Shown: one piece after another, positions 32,995 through 43,018 of the stretch
How positions within the stretch are numbered: position 1 is the stretch's first letter
How the letters are laid out: every line of letters starts with the position of its first letter
Assembly (NCBI GenBank): GCA_024811115.1
Contig: JAKOGH010000776.1
Location: 186,001 to 250,000, forward strand
From: Terana coerulea
Lineage: Eukaryota; Basidiomycota; Agaricomycetes; Polyporales; Phanerochaetaceae
DNA length: 64,000 nucleotides
Direction: 5' to 3'
The notes under the pieces: generated by a model
The model's input: the letters and a program-made list of their open reading frames with translations, nothing else
Database searches by the model: none
Told to the model about the DNA's origin: nothing
Program-made: the position numbers and the translations under genes

Positions 32995-34266
32995 GGGAGC
33001 TGGCTTTCGTTATGCAGAAAGGAATGACTGGATACCTTGCGGCAGTGCACAGGGGCATCGCTTTCGTCTTCTCCGGAGCGCTCGTTGTCGGGAGGTCGGT
33101 GAGAGTCGCCCGCAGCGCTTGCGCAGCGCCTTTCTTTCTTCCCCCCCTGCCTTCATGTTTCAAGTCGACCATGTTTTGAACTTTCTCCACACCAGACTCT
33201 CCCCTGCTTCTATACCAACCACTGATATATCGTTCACCTAGTGTCCCTCGCTTAGAAATGCTCGCCGCAATTTCTGAGTTCGAGTGCGAATTCACACTTG
33301 GTTATTTACAGTAATCTGGGTCAGTGACTTGCTATGAGCATGGATCAACTGAGACCTACTTGAGACGGGCTTGATTGCACTTAAGGCCGACTCGACGGAC
33401 TCCGTGGCCGGAATAAAGGTCCTATTTTCCGCGGGTGAACATGCGAATATCCGTCAAAACCTATCGACGTGGATGATCAGTTCATTTGAGGCTGTACAGG
33501 TGAGGAATTCAGGTCTATCGCACACTCATGTCAATATCCTTCTGCAGTACGCTACCGTGACAACATACGTCTACCGTCAAGTCGTTGCCTGTTGATCACA
33601 CATTGCGATCTCTACACTGCATGGCCAAGTTGCGTGGGCCACACATCCTGTCGTGGTGATGCCGTACGTTGATCACCTCTTGCCAACAAACTTGATGCCG
33701 CTTTGCCTGTGTTCCGTAACGGCCGGCATTATCACCAGCGCGACACGGCGTGTGTTGCAGAAGATGATGCTGTGCCCGTGTGCGTACCGACGCGCATTGT
33801 GGTAGGCTGGTCTGAAACAGTCTGTCTCTCAATCGCTTCCCCATCATTGATACGTGCCTCTCGAGCGCCGCACAGGACAGCATCTGCGCCGTTACGTTCT
33901 ATCTTGTCATTGCTTTTCTGTTGGCCGAGCAGGCGCGAACCGAGCCGAGCGATGTGCATGCATCCCGGAGCCCGAGGGGTCGGCGGTGTTGTGTCCGTAT
34001 AAAAGCACGCGATCTGCAAGATGGTACCTCAGCTCCTCAGTCTTCACTTTCGAGCCACTTCGTTTTCTTTAGTCGGCACTGGTTGGTGAGTGCCTGTCCT
34101 TTTACTCTGCACCGTTCGCGATGTTGACGAGTCTTGCTTGCCACAGCTTGACTATTGTTTATCTATTCGCTTTTTTACGACTTTTCAGTTCACTTCAAGC
34201 TACTCCTTTTAATTCACGACCATCCCCATTCTCACGTTTAAACTCCATTTCATTTTACATATCAAG
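32995..34266 (+). promoter_or_regulatory. Duplicated promoter and leader of repeat-peptide gene B
   Basis: Colinear with 31110-31988, including TATAAA at 33998-34003, the CTCCTCAGTCTT motif and the 5'-UTR intron (about 34086-34188, opening GGCACTGGTTGGTGAGT). Gene B carries about 310 nt (roughly 33594-33903) that the gene A promoter lacks, inserted between GTTGCCTG and TCATTGCTTTTCTG. Confidence 0.6.
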
Positions 34267-36236
34267 ATGCACTCCTCCGCCGTCCTCGCTCTCGCCATCC
34301 TCGCCGCCGCCGGCCCCGCTCTTTCCGCGCCTGCTGTCGGCCCCAACGCCAGGCGGGCTGCTTTCGACGCCTTCGCTCCCGCTGCTCAGCCCGCTCCTGC
34401 CGCGGCTGGCGGAGACGCGTACCCCTCCGCTCCCGCCGTGCCGTCTGCACCAGCTGCGCCATCCGCGCCATCTGCATCGGCTGCACCAGTTGCTCCCGCC
34501 TCCCCTGCCCCCCCTGCTGCCCCCGCATCGGTTCAGGCTCCGGTCATTCCCAGCACCACTGGTGATGTCGACTTGGGTTCGCTCTTCAAGGAAGTTGGAG
34601 GTGACCTGCTGAACGACCTCAAGGGAATCTTCAAGTGCGTATTCTATTCGGTTGGAAGTAATCTGATGCTAACCGATGCTTGCAGCGTCGATGATGGTGA
34701 CTCGCAGCACAAGCGCGAGCTTCTCGAGGTGTTTGCTCGTGAAGTTCAGGCCGACCCCGCCAACAGTGAGGCCCTTGGCCTGGGCTCCATCTTCAAGATT
34801 GGCGGTGCGATCCTGAACGGTGTCGAGGGTCTGTTTGGGTGCGTTTGGAGTTTTGCGCCGATTGTATGCGCTTGTCTGATTAGTTCCCACCAGCAACAAG
34901 CAACAGAGGGACTTCCTCGAGACCCTTGCCCGTCGTGCTGATGAAGGGGACAGCGAGGCTCTGAGCCTGAGCTCGATCTTTAAGATCGGCAGCGGCATCG
35001 TCCACGGTGCTGAGGCTCTGTTTGGGTAAGCATTCATGCGCGATATCGAATTATTCTTTGTCTAACTCTGCTATCAGTGGCAACAACAACAATCAGCAGG
35101 GAAAGCGTGAGATGCTCGAGATGATCGCTCGCGCCGCTCCGGAGGACGACAGCGAGGCCTTGAGCCTCAGCTCGATCTTCAAGATTGGCAGCGGCATCGT
35201 CCACGGTGCTGAAGCCCTGTTCGGGTAGGTTATCAGCGCAGGATTAATGCGATTGAATGCTGACATTTAGTTCAGTGGCAACAACAACAACCAGCAGAAG
35301 CAGAGGCGTGAGCTGTTCGAGATGATGGCTCGCGCTGACGCTGCTGCGGATGCCGACAGCCAGGCTTTCGGTCTGAGCACCATCTTCAAGATCGGCAGCG
35401 GTCTCCTGTCGCTCTTCCAGTGAGTCTGCAATGCAACCTTAGCATGTTGTCAGTCGCTAACGTGTACATCAGCGGCAACAGCAACCAGCGACGTGATGTC
35501 GAAGAACTCCTGGCGCGCGTCGATGCTCAGGCTCCCGACAGTGAGGCCATCAACTTCGGCTCTCTCTTGAAGATTGGTGGCTCGATCATCAACGGCATCT
35601 CCGGGCTCTTCAACAACAACAACCAGCAACAGCGCCGCGACTTCGAGGAGCTGCTTGCCCGTGCCGAGGCGGAAGATTCTGAGGCGCTCGGCCTCAGCAC
35701 AATCTTCAAGATTGGCAGCGGCCTGTTCCATGGTGCTGAGGCGCTTTTCGGCGGCAACAACCAGAAGCAGAGCCGCGAGCTCATGGAGATCCTCGCTCGC
35801 GCGGACGCAGAGGACTCTGAGGCGCTCGGTCTCGGCACGATCTTCAAGATTGGTGACGGCTTGTTCCACGGCGCCGAGGCCCTCTTCGGCGGCAACAACA
35901 ACAAGCAGAGCCGTGAGCTCATGGAGATCCTCGCCCGCGCAGACGCAGAGGACTCCGAGGCCCTCAACATTGGTTCCATCATCAAGGTCGGCGGCTCGAT
36001 CATCAACGGCATTGCTGGGCTGTTCAACAACAACAACAACCAGCAGCAGCGCCGCGAGCTGTTGGAGATCTTGGCCCGGGAGTGAGTGCGCTCACACGTG
36101 CATATATGCGCTCTCGCTGATATGGTTATCCAGGTACCCCGCGTCGAAGCCTTTGCAAGCAGGCCGCCCGCACGGTTTCCCCATGAACCACCACGAGTTC
36201 GTCAAGATCGCCAGGAGCCTGAACGAGCTCGACTAA
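34267..36236 (+). CDS. Repeat-peptide precursor B (nine-repeat secreted protein)
   Basis: Seven exons (34267-34634, 34686-34838, 34894-35025, 35078-35224, 35276-35419, 35473-36081, 36134-36236) give 551 residues in one frame. The signal peptide is MHSSAVLALAILAAAGPALS. It is followed by an Ala/Pro/Ser-rich pro-region of about 80 residues and nine related units. A typical unit is (K/R)R-x-LLEILAR, an acidic DSEAL box, an amphipathic core such as SIFKIGSGLFHGAEALFG, and an Asn/Gln-rich linker. Dibasic sites precede six of the units; the others have a single Arg. Exons 2-5 carry one unit each and are multiples of three in phase 2-2, whereas exon 6 carries four fused units. Three cores are of an alternative type (GGSIINGISGLFN). 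The layout is that of fungal precursors cleaved by Kex2; cleavage and the activity of the products are not shown. No known domain. Confidence 0.8.
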
Positions 36237-37066
36237 GCGGTGGTCGAGTGCATCTTTATTTTACGACTTTTAACGAGGATTTGGGGATATGAATGATGAC
36301 GCTCTTATTGTAGTAGCTTTAATAGTCGTAACTTGCGAATGGAATGGCTCTGACTGAGGGCTCACTTTCCTATACTTCTTGCGTGTGCGTTGCTTAAATT
36401 TTCGTTGACTTTCGGCTCAGAACAGTGATTTGGCTGTTGAAGTTCTGCTGTGAGTGATCGACATATGGCTGCGGATGTGTTGGCCTGCTCTATCCGGCAA
36501 GTTACTTAGTCTGTCTGTAAACGAATGTATGGACGCGTATGTACTCGGCGGCGTTTGGACTAAGTCTCGCAATGGTTTTCGATTTGATTCCGAGGCTACA
36601 GTCGTCTAGGGTCTTCTACAGTCAGCGTTTCACTGGCGCTTGAGCTTGTGAGTGAACGGCCGGCATCACGGCGCCGGCAACGGTGGTTGGTTCCAAACCA
36701 TCGTCGTCGTCCGACTTGTTGGTCTTGCGACTCGCGAGCAACCTTCGACCTCAACAAAAAACTCCTTAGGGCTCCTACACGCAACTTCGTAACGTCCTCC
36801 CTCCTCGAGAGAGCAATGTCTTGAGCATGGAAGAGTGCGCTGCGCTGTCTCAAACACGCCGGCGATAATCGCATTGAACCAGGTTCAAGCCAGCACTGCC
36901 TTCTTCAATCAGACACGCCAGATGACGCGGTTGACAACCCTGTGAAGCGTCTCGACTCTCAGACACGCCGAAGTCTGTACGGAGCTCCAGTCTCCTTCCC
37001 AGCGCTCCCTGCGAGTTGCTCTCAACCGTACGGACTCCGGCCCGCTTGGGCCGAACTCTCGGACGC
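36237..37066. other. Intergenic between gene B and MITE 2
   Basis: 3' flank of gene B followed by GC-rich sequence with CTCTC/GAGAG motifs. No gene is supported on either strand. Confidence 0.45.
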
Positions 37067-37568
37067 AACTCTCAGGGAGGCTGGCTCCAAACTTTAGCGC
37101 CAGATCAATCCGGCCACTCTCGGTCCCCGGGAGAGCCCAAATGGGGCAGGCGTCTCGGCGCAGAGGCTTGGCAGTTTGCTGCATTGTGCAAAGTTAGTGT
37201 ACTCTGCAGTATCATTTGGCAGCAAAACTACTTCCAATACTTATAGGACTTACTGGACAGAAAGTTAGCACATGTTTTGTGGCTAGAACTTATATGTAAC
37301 TCACTGAAAGCTTTGCTTTCCACCATCACTAACACATTTTGCAGCCCGAGAGCAGTTGTACCAGACCAATATGATTATTTTCTCACAAATAATGTCCATA
37401 AGATGAGTAGAGACTTTATTCACAGCTATTTCTACCATTTGAAGCAGATTGTGAAGAGCAATAGAGCAGAAAAGTCATAGGTGTCTACCTTACCACGGCC
37501 GAACCGGAGCTTCACCCGGGATGACATAATCAGGCGCTAAAGTTTGGAGCCAGCCGTCCCTGAGAGTT
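37067..37568. mobile_element. About 500-bp element with 35-36-bp terminal inverted repeats
   Basis: The left end AACTCTCAGGGAGGCTGGCT.. (37067-37101) is the inverse of the right end (37533-37568) over 35 bp, with one gap/mismatch; both inner edges read TTTAGCGCC. The interior from about 37190 to 37490 is clearly AT-richer than the surrounding DNA. It holds a 67-codon frame (37277-37480) without recognisable similarity. No target-site duplication is obvious. Probably a non-autonomous DNA transposon. Confidence 0.7.
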
Positions 37569-38467
37569 CTGGGAGACGTTCACGTCGGGCGTTTACGCCC
37601 TCCCAGCGGAAACTCGAAGGGGCGAGCTGAGGAAGGAGCCTGACGGAGCTCCGAGCATCGTCGCCGTTGAATGCAGGCGCGGCGGCATGAACAGTGCGCG
37701 CGCAGATTTGGCATAGGTTACGAGATCTTCTGATTTCGGGGTTGTCTCACAAGACGGCCTCGGACATAACTCCATGTAACCTGATGGACATCAGGGCGAG
37801 CCCGTTCCCAACATCTGGGCAATGCGGGCGTGCTCAAAGCGGTGCGCAGCACCGATCTGCAGTGCACCCTGGAGTGTTCCTGGTATGTACGCGCTGCGTG
37901 CTAGAGTCGGGGACGTCACTGATTTTGGCTGTGTACTCAGGAATCGAGATGGGATGCGATAGGACGTTGCCTATAGCCGTGGACTCTTCGCCAAGAGATT
38001 GTCTCAGAATGCGCATCGAGCAGCTGGCTAGCGTTGCATTTCTACTCCCGCTCGTACTTCTAGGCGCGTTATAACGTTTCAGGCCCAGGCGACCAACTGC
38101 GTCCCGTCGCACCGGAGTGACCGGACGTCCACTGGCCACGGGCCGCCTGTCTCGCATCTTCGAACGCCGTGTGCTTGGCACCACAGTTTGTCGGAAGGAT
38201 GATCAGAGCAGCGAAACATAACGCCGGGCCCGGTCAGGCAAATTTCCCCGAGAATAAATAGCTACCCCTCCACAGCTCGCATTCCTCAGGCTGGTCTCCT
38301 CCTTTCGCAAGCTCCTTCTTCATCCCGGCACTGGCTGGTGAGTTGCCTGGACCGGGCGTCACCCTCAGCGACAAGGCAGCTAACCATGCATCCAGCCCAT
38401 TTTTGCATCTCTTTTTCAGACTTTTCACGAACCACCAACCCTTACGCCTATTTTTTCCACGTGCAAA
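37569..38467 (+). promoter_or_regulatory. Upstream region, promoter and 5'-UTR intron of repeat-peptide gene C
   Basis: No gene in 37569-38230. Closer to gene C an AGAATAAATA box (38251-38260) stands in the TATA position, followed by CATTCCTCAGGCTGG. A 5'-UTR intron (about 38338-38419) opens with GGCACTGGCTGGTGAGT, the same junction as in genes A and B, although the rest of the promoter has diverged. Confidence 0.5.
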
Positions 38468-39814
38468 ATGCGTTCTTCCACCCTCCTCGCAGTCGGTCTT
38501 GCCACCGTCACTCCTGCGTCCCTCGCCGCTCCGTTGATGCCCATTCGGTCGAGCCTGTGCGAACGTTTCCCCCAGGTGTGCCGCGCGTGAGTTTTTGCTA
38601 TTCCTGAGAAAATGCTCGGTGCTTAGCCAATTCCGACCAGCCCTATGACCTTATATCCCGAAGGTGCCGGCCCTGTTCAACCGCGGGAGGTTGCGGACCT
38701 TCTCGCTCGTGCCGCTGACGACGAGAGTGGTGCCCTCAACTGGAAGACTATCGCCAAGGTTGGCGCCACTGTCATTCCTGCTCTGGGCAGCGTCGTCGGC
38801 AGCCTCTTCCACCAGTGAGTGCATACGCGCTCGTGCTTGTTCGGCGCTGACGATTTTGTAAATACAGCGACAGCAACAGCACGCAGTCCAGGCGTGACTT
38901 TGAGGAGCTTATGCTCCGTGCTGCGGAAGACGACGAGAGCGGCGCTATCAAACTTGGCAAGCTCGTCAAGTGGGGTGCCGCCCTGATTCCCCCGGCCCTG
39001 GCTGGCGTTGACCAGCTGCTCCACGAGCAGTAAGAGTTTTTATTTTATTTACTTGCGACGAAGGGCGTCGAAGTTCATACCGCCTGCATTAGACAAGAAC
39101 CTGAACAGCCTGCCCCCTCCAAGCGAGAGTTTGAGGAGCTTATGCTTCCGTGCTGCGGAAGACGACGAGAGCGGCGCTATCAAACTTGGCAAGCTCGTCA
39201 AGTGGGGTGCCACCCTGATTCCTCCGGCCCTGGCTGGCGTTGACCAGCTGCTCCACGAGAACCAGTAAGCATATCTGCCTGTAGACTGATACGTAACATA
39301 TATTCATATCGGCGTTAGAGAACAGCAGCCTGCCCCCTCGAGGCGCGAGTTTGAGGAGCTCCTCCTTCGCGCAGTTGACGACGAAAGCGGCGCCTTCGAC
39401 GTCAAGGACGCTGTGCACTGGGGTGCAACTATCCTCCCTGGCGTGCTCGAGGGTGTCCACAGCCTGGCCGAGGAGCAGTATGTCCACGCACTCTCGAATG
39501 GCCGAATAGCATCTCACTTGTTTTCTTTTAGCGAGGCCAGCAAGGCTCCTCGTGACTTCGAGGAGCTCTTCCTTCGCGCGGACGATGAGAGCGGCGCTTT
39601 TGGCGTGAAGGACGCTGTGCACTGGGGTGCGACTATCCTCCCTGGCGTGCTCGAGGGCGTCCACACCCTGGCCCAGGAACAGTACGTTGATGCCCTTCAT
39701 GCCATGGAACCGCCGCTCATGTGTTTATTTAGCGAGTACAACAAGGCTTCTCGCGACTTCCAGGATATCATCGCTCGCGAACTCTACGCTCGGGAGTTCT
39801 ATGACCTCGACTAA
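38468..39814 (+). CDS. Repeat-peptide precursor C (five-repeat secreted protein)
   Basis: Seven exons (38468-38586, 38641-38814, 38868-39029, 39093-39264, 39319-39477, 39532-39681, 39733-39814). The signal peptide is RSSTLLAVGLATVTPASLA. Five units follow, one per exon: (R/K)RxFEELxLRA, then DDESGA, then an amphipathic core of about 20 residues (LVKWGATLIPPALAGVDQLL in the second and third; AVHWGATILPGVLEGVHSLA-like in the fourth and fifth). The spacer box is clearly related to that of gene B (RRDFEELLARAEAEDSEAL), but the cores differ. All introns between units are phase 2, and the protein ends YDLD, like the NELD of gene B. Exon 4 contains an extra T at 39146-39147 compared with exon 3 and breaks the frame; it is either a recent lesion or a read error. 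Function unknown. Confidence 0.75.
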
Positions 39815-40398
39815 GCGGACTGGTTTCGGCTCGCATTCCACGGACCCACCAGGATGAGCGTAATGGTTATCAACTGATAGGTTTATATAATGTCTTACAC
39901 GAGATGCTACTGTATCAGTATCCGGGATGAATATAGCTTAGCTCGCCTCCATATATTGTCGTGGGTCGTCGAGAGAAACCTGAGGTTCGCTTCAAGTTTG
40001 CTCTTCGGAGCACAACGTAGCGATTTAGCGCAATGTTCGCCTTCCAACTTGAATGTTGGTTCCCCCTCCGCCGTTTGTATGGAGCCCTTTGGCGTTTTGT
40101 CTGACACTCTAGCTGGGATTAAGAAGGATAATACAACTTGTTGCAACCTATAGTAACCCCGCCCCTACATTTGACAAAGCACCAGTGACCAAATACACCT
40201 TCACCGACAATCCAAGCGGCTACATTAATCAAAACATTCTCAGCTGTTTTTACCTCTGCAAGCTACGTGACATGCTTCTGACCATGGTATTCTTTGTATT
40301 CAGTTAGAGGAGAATACAGACGCAAAGCATTCGATAAAAACCTGTAAACTAGTGAGATGCGAAAGAGAAAATACGAGGCCGCCGCGGAAAAACGTCTA
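39815..40398. other. Intergenic, no gene seen
   Basis: 3' flank of gene C, moderately AT-rich, with no supported reading frame. Confidence 0.5.
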
Positions 40399-40505
40399 GC
40401 CCACCGCGAGGGTCGAACTCGCAGCCTTCAGATCGCAGGATCATTATCAGCTTATCACCCGCACTCATAAGAGTCTGACGCTCTATCCGATTGAGCTAGG
40501 CGGGC
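40399..40505 (-). tRNA. tRNA-Lys (anticodon CTT) with a 34-nt intron
   Basis: On the minus strand GCCCGCC pairs with GGTGGGC. The D arm is GCTC..GAGC, the anticodon stem TCAGA/TCTGA closes CTCTTA..A with anticodon CTT, and the T-arm is GCGAG-TTCGACC-CTCGC. A 34-nt intron follows position 37; the mature length is 73 nt. It lies 153 bp from the left end of the CACTA-like transposon. Confidence 0.92.
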
Positions 40506-41117
40506 GGTGTGGAGGTCCGCAGTTACTTTTTCATGAGGCTCGCTGTCAGCTATGTCGTCTTCAAGCACCCTAATTGGCCAAAGGTGTTGTTCACTGTTGC
40601 AAACGATACCCTCAGCACGGTACTGTATATGCTGTGGGGGCCACACGGAAGCATATTCACTGCGTGCCAGGCCTTGCTACCTGGCGCCTGTATAAGTCGA
40701 GCTAGCGCGCCTACGTAGACCTAAACAGACCGTCGTGGTCGGTAGCATACAAGGACGGTGCATTCATCCTTATAGGTAATTAGTGACCAGACTCTACAGA
40801 CCTACCGCAAACTATAAGGATCCGTATCAATTAAATAGCAATTATGCATGATTAGTGGCATAGCCTTACCCAGACAGACCTTGATGCGAGCGGCGCGGAC
40901 AGAGATAGACAGGTGGACGGTAGTCGATGCATTCGGACATATAAGGAGGTATACAAGGCCTAAATAGGCAGGCCAATATTATTCAGAATCTAATTACATT
41001 AATTGGTCCCCAATTCTCCTCGCCGCGACTGCGTCTTGCTGCCGTCCTCTCGCGTTCCCTGCCCTAGCATCCTGTGCAGAACATATAGGAGTTAGTACTC
41101 AGCATACCCGAGCCACG

Positions 41118-42815
41118 ATGAGCCGTGCTGGACACCAGAACATACCGCAGGCGCCACAGCACAACGGCTTTCCGACCTCCCCAAATGACCCCGGACCCGT
41201 CGCCTCGTTTGCCGAGATGCGTGCCTTCATGCAGTTTCAACAGGAGCAGATGCAGCGGCATCCGCATATAGCTCCTCCAACCTATCCCGAGTATGTTCAG
41301 TATCAACAATTCAATGCAGCGGTGGTACAGTACCATGCTCAACACATACCTCAACCGCATACATTCACACCACCTCCGCATGCCGCCCCCTGGGCCACTC
41401 CCTCCATCGGCCAATCCACAGAGCATGGTCCTGGGCAAGCGCAGTCGCACAGCTCGTGCATCCGATGGTCCTGAGAGTGAAGACGAGGGGAAAGAGGCAG
41501 ATGAGTCCTCGGATGAAGAAGCCGGCCGTGAACGAGCAAAGACTGCTCGTATACTCACAGAACCTAAAGCCAAGCTCAGTAAGGACCAGAAGAACGTCAA
41601 GAATGAATTAAAGGCACGTACCATGTGTATACATTCGCATATACCTGCATACACCCTGTGTATATGCATGCTAATATTTGGGTTCAACAGAAAGCAGTTG
41701 AGGCGGAGGTCCGCACACTCACCGGTATCAAAAAGAACCCATTCATGATGAAGAAGGGCAACCCGGAGCCGGTCACCCCAACCCCGTCAATTGGGCACCT
41801 CCCAATCTCATGGAACGATGATATCACGCAGAGCGACAACGCTCTCGTGATTACTCGAGCAGCAAATCAAATCTACGCGAGGGAAACAGTGAGTACAGAG
41901 ACAGAGCCAGCTGAGCAAGTACTCACCCTGTGTGCCTGCAGAACCATGCTACCTGGAGTATCAGTGTCAAGACAGTCAAATTTACGAAGGGAGACTTACA
42001 AGAGTTTGCGAAAGGCATATTGCGCACATGGAAGACTTCGTATCAAGCCAAGAAAGATCCCATCAAGGCCGGGCGGCGCTACAAGCATGTCGATAACCAT
42101 CGTCGTAGTTCACGGCAGCGTGCTGTGAGTCTCTGACTGTACAAAAGTGGGTGTTTACTCACCTATAACCAGATCAAGAAACGGCGAGAAGATGCAGTTC
42201 CGGTGTACCTCAAGAGGCATCCTGGCGAGGACCCGACGCCACTGCTCAAGACTCCGTGGATGACCGCAGAGGAGAGCGAACCCGATGGTGACCTTGGCGA
42301 GGAGCAGCGTAAGGCTATCATCGAAGCGAAAAATGAAAAGGCGGGGCTCACCGAAGAAGAAATCAACCGTGGAGTGAAAGTCTTGGAGGAACGGTCACTT
42401 GCCTGGCGTTCACGCAAGGTAAGTTTGGTATTCACCGGATCTGTGCTAAGGTCACTCACCAGCTAATCAATGTAGCTTCGTCAGGTGTACGGCGAGCTTG
42501 ACGACATTCACTTTGCCACACAGAAGCAGAGTGGACAACCTGCGAAGGCAACCTGGCGTCGGGCAAATATCGGGCGTCCAGCGCACTGATCAACCGACAA
42601 TGAAGGTTTACCCATTTGCTGTAAGCTCGAACTGGTCAAAGGTGAACCACGGTGCAAAGATCTGTTGGCGTACCAAGAATCCTGAGGGGTTTGACGGCGA
42701 CCATACAACGGACGGGTCTTCCGGAGGGAGTTCTGAAGAGGAGGCACCCGAGCCCGATTCTTCTGCTGGAGCTGAGGCATCTGAGCCTGGTTTTTCTGCT
42801 GGAGGTGAGCTGTGA
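41118..42815 (+). CDS. Accessory protein gene of the CACTA-like transposon
   Basis: Starts MSRAGHQNIPQAPQHNGFPT. A Pro/Gln/His-rich N-terminus (QFQQEQMQRHPHIAPPTYPE) is followed by an acidic/basic stretch (VLGKRSRTARASDGPESEDE). The central part spans several exons (NEVRTLTGIKK-like VRTLTGIKKNPFMMKKG; WSISVKTVKFTKGDLQEFAK; AVPVYLKRHPGEDPTPLLKT) and the C-terminal part contains MKVYPFAVSSNWSKVNHGAK and ends in an acidic Ser/Glu-rich tail. Some joins (near 41420 and 42590) are not resolved in frame. Such second genes accompany transposases in this transposon group; the role is unknown, and DNA binding is possible from the basic segments. Confidence 0.6.
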
Positions 42816-43018
42816 GAATGTACAGTTAGTTGAGTCCAACACATACCGGCATCTGGGACTGCACTCGCATGTTGTCTTGACCATTCCCCATTTGCCCATA
42901 TACCCTTTCGTTACGATGCTTCACAAGGCCCTGTAGCTGCTTAGATACATATACCAGTTAGTAGAATCATGTACCGCAGAAGACACTTTGTGCAAATAAA
43001 ATAATGTTCACAAGTTGC

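Noticed and set aside
34262..34528. Arg/Gln-rich minus-strand frame opposite the gene B pro-region
   Set aside because: Mirror of the Ala/Pro/Ser-rich plus-strand coding sequence.
31989..39814. Tandem repeats as a possible CRISPR array or simple satellite
   Set aside because: The repeats are coding, phase-conserved and diverged at third positions; CRISPR is not expected in a fungal nuclear genome.
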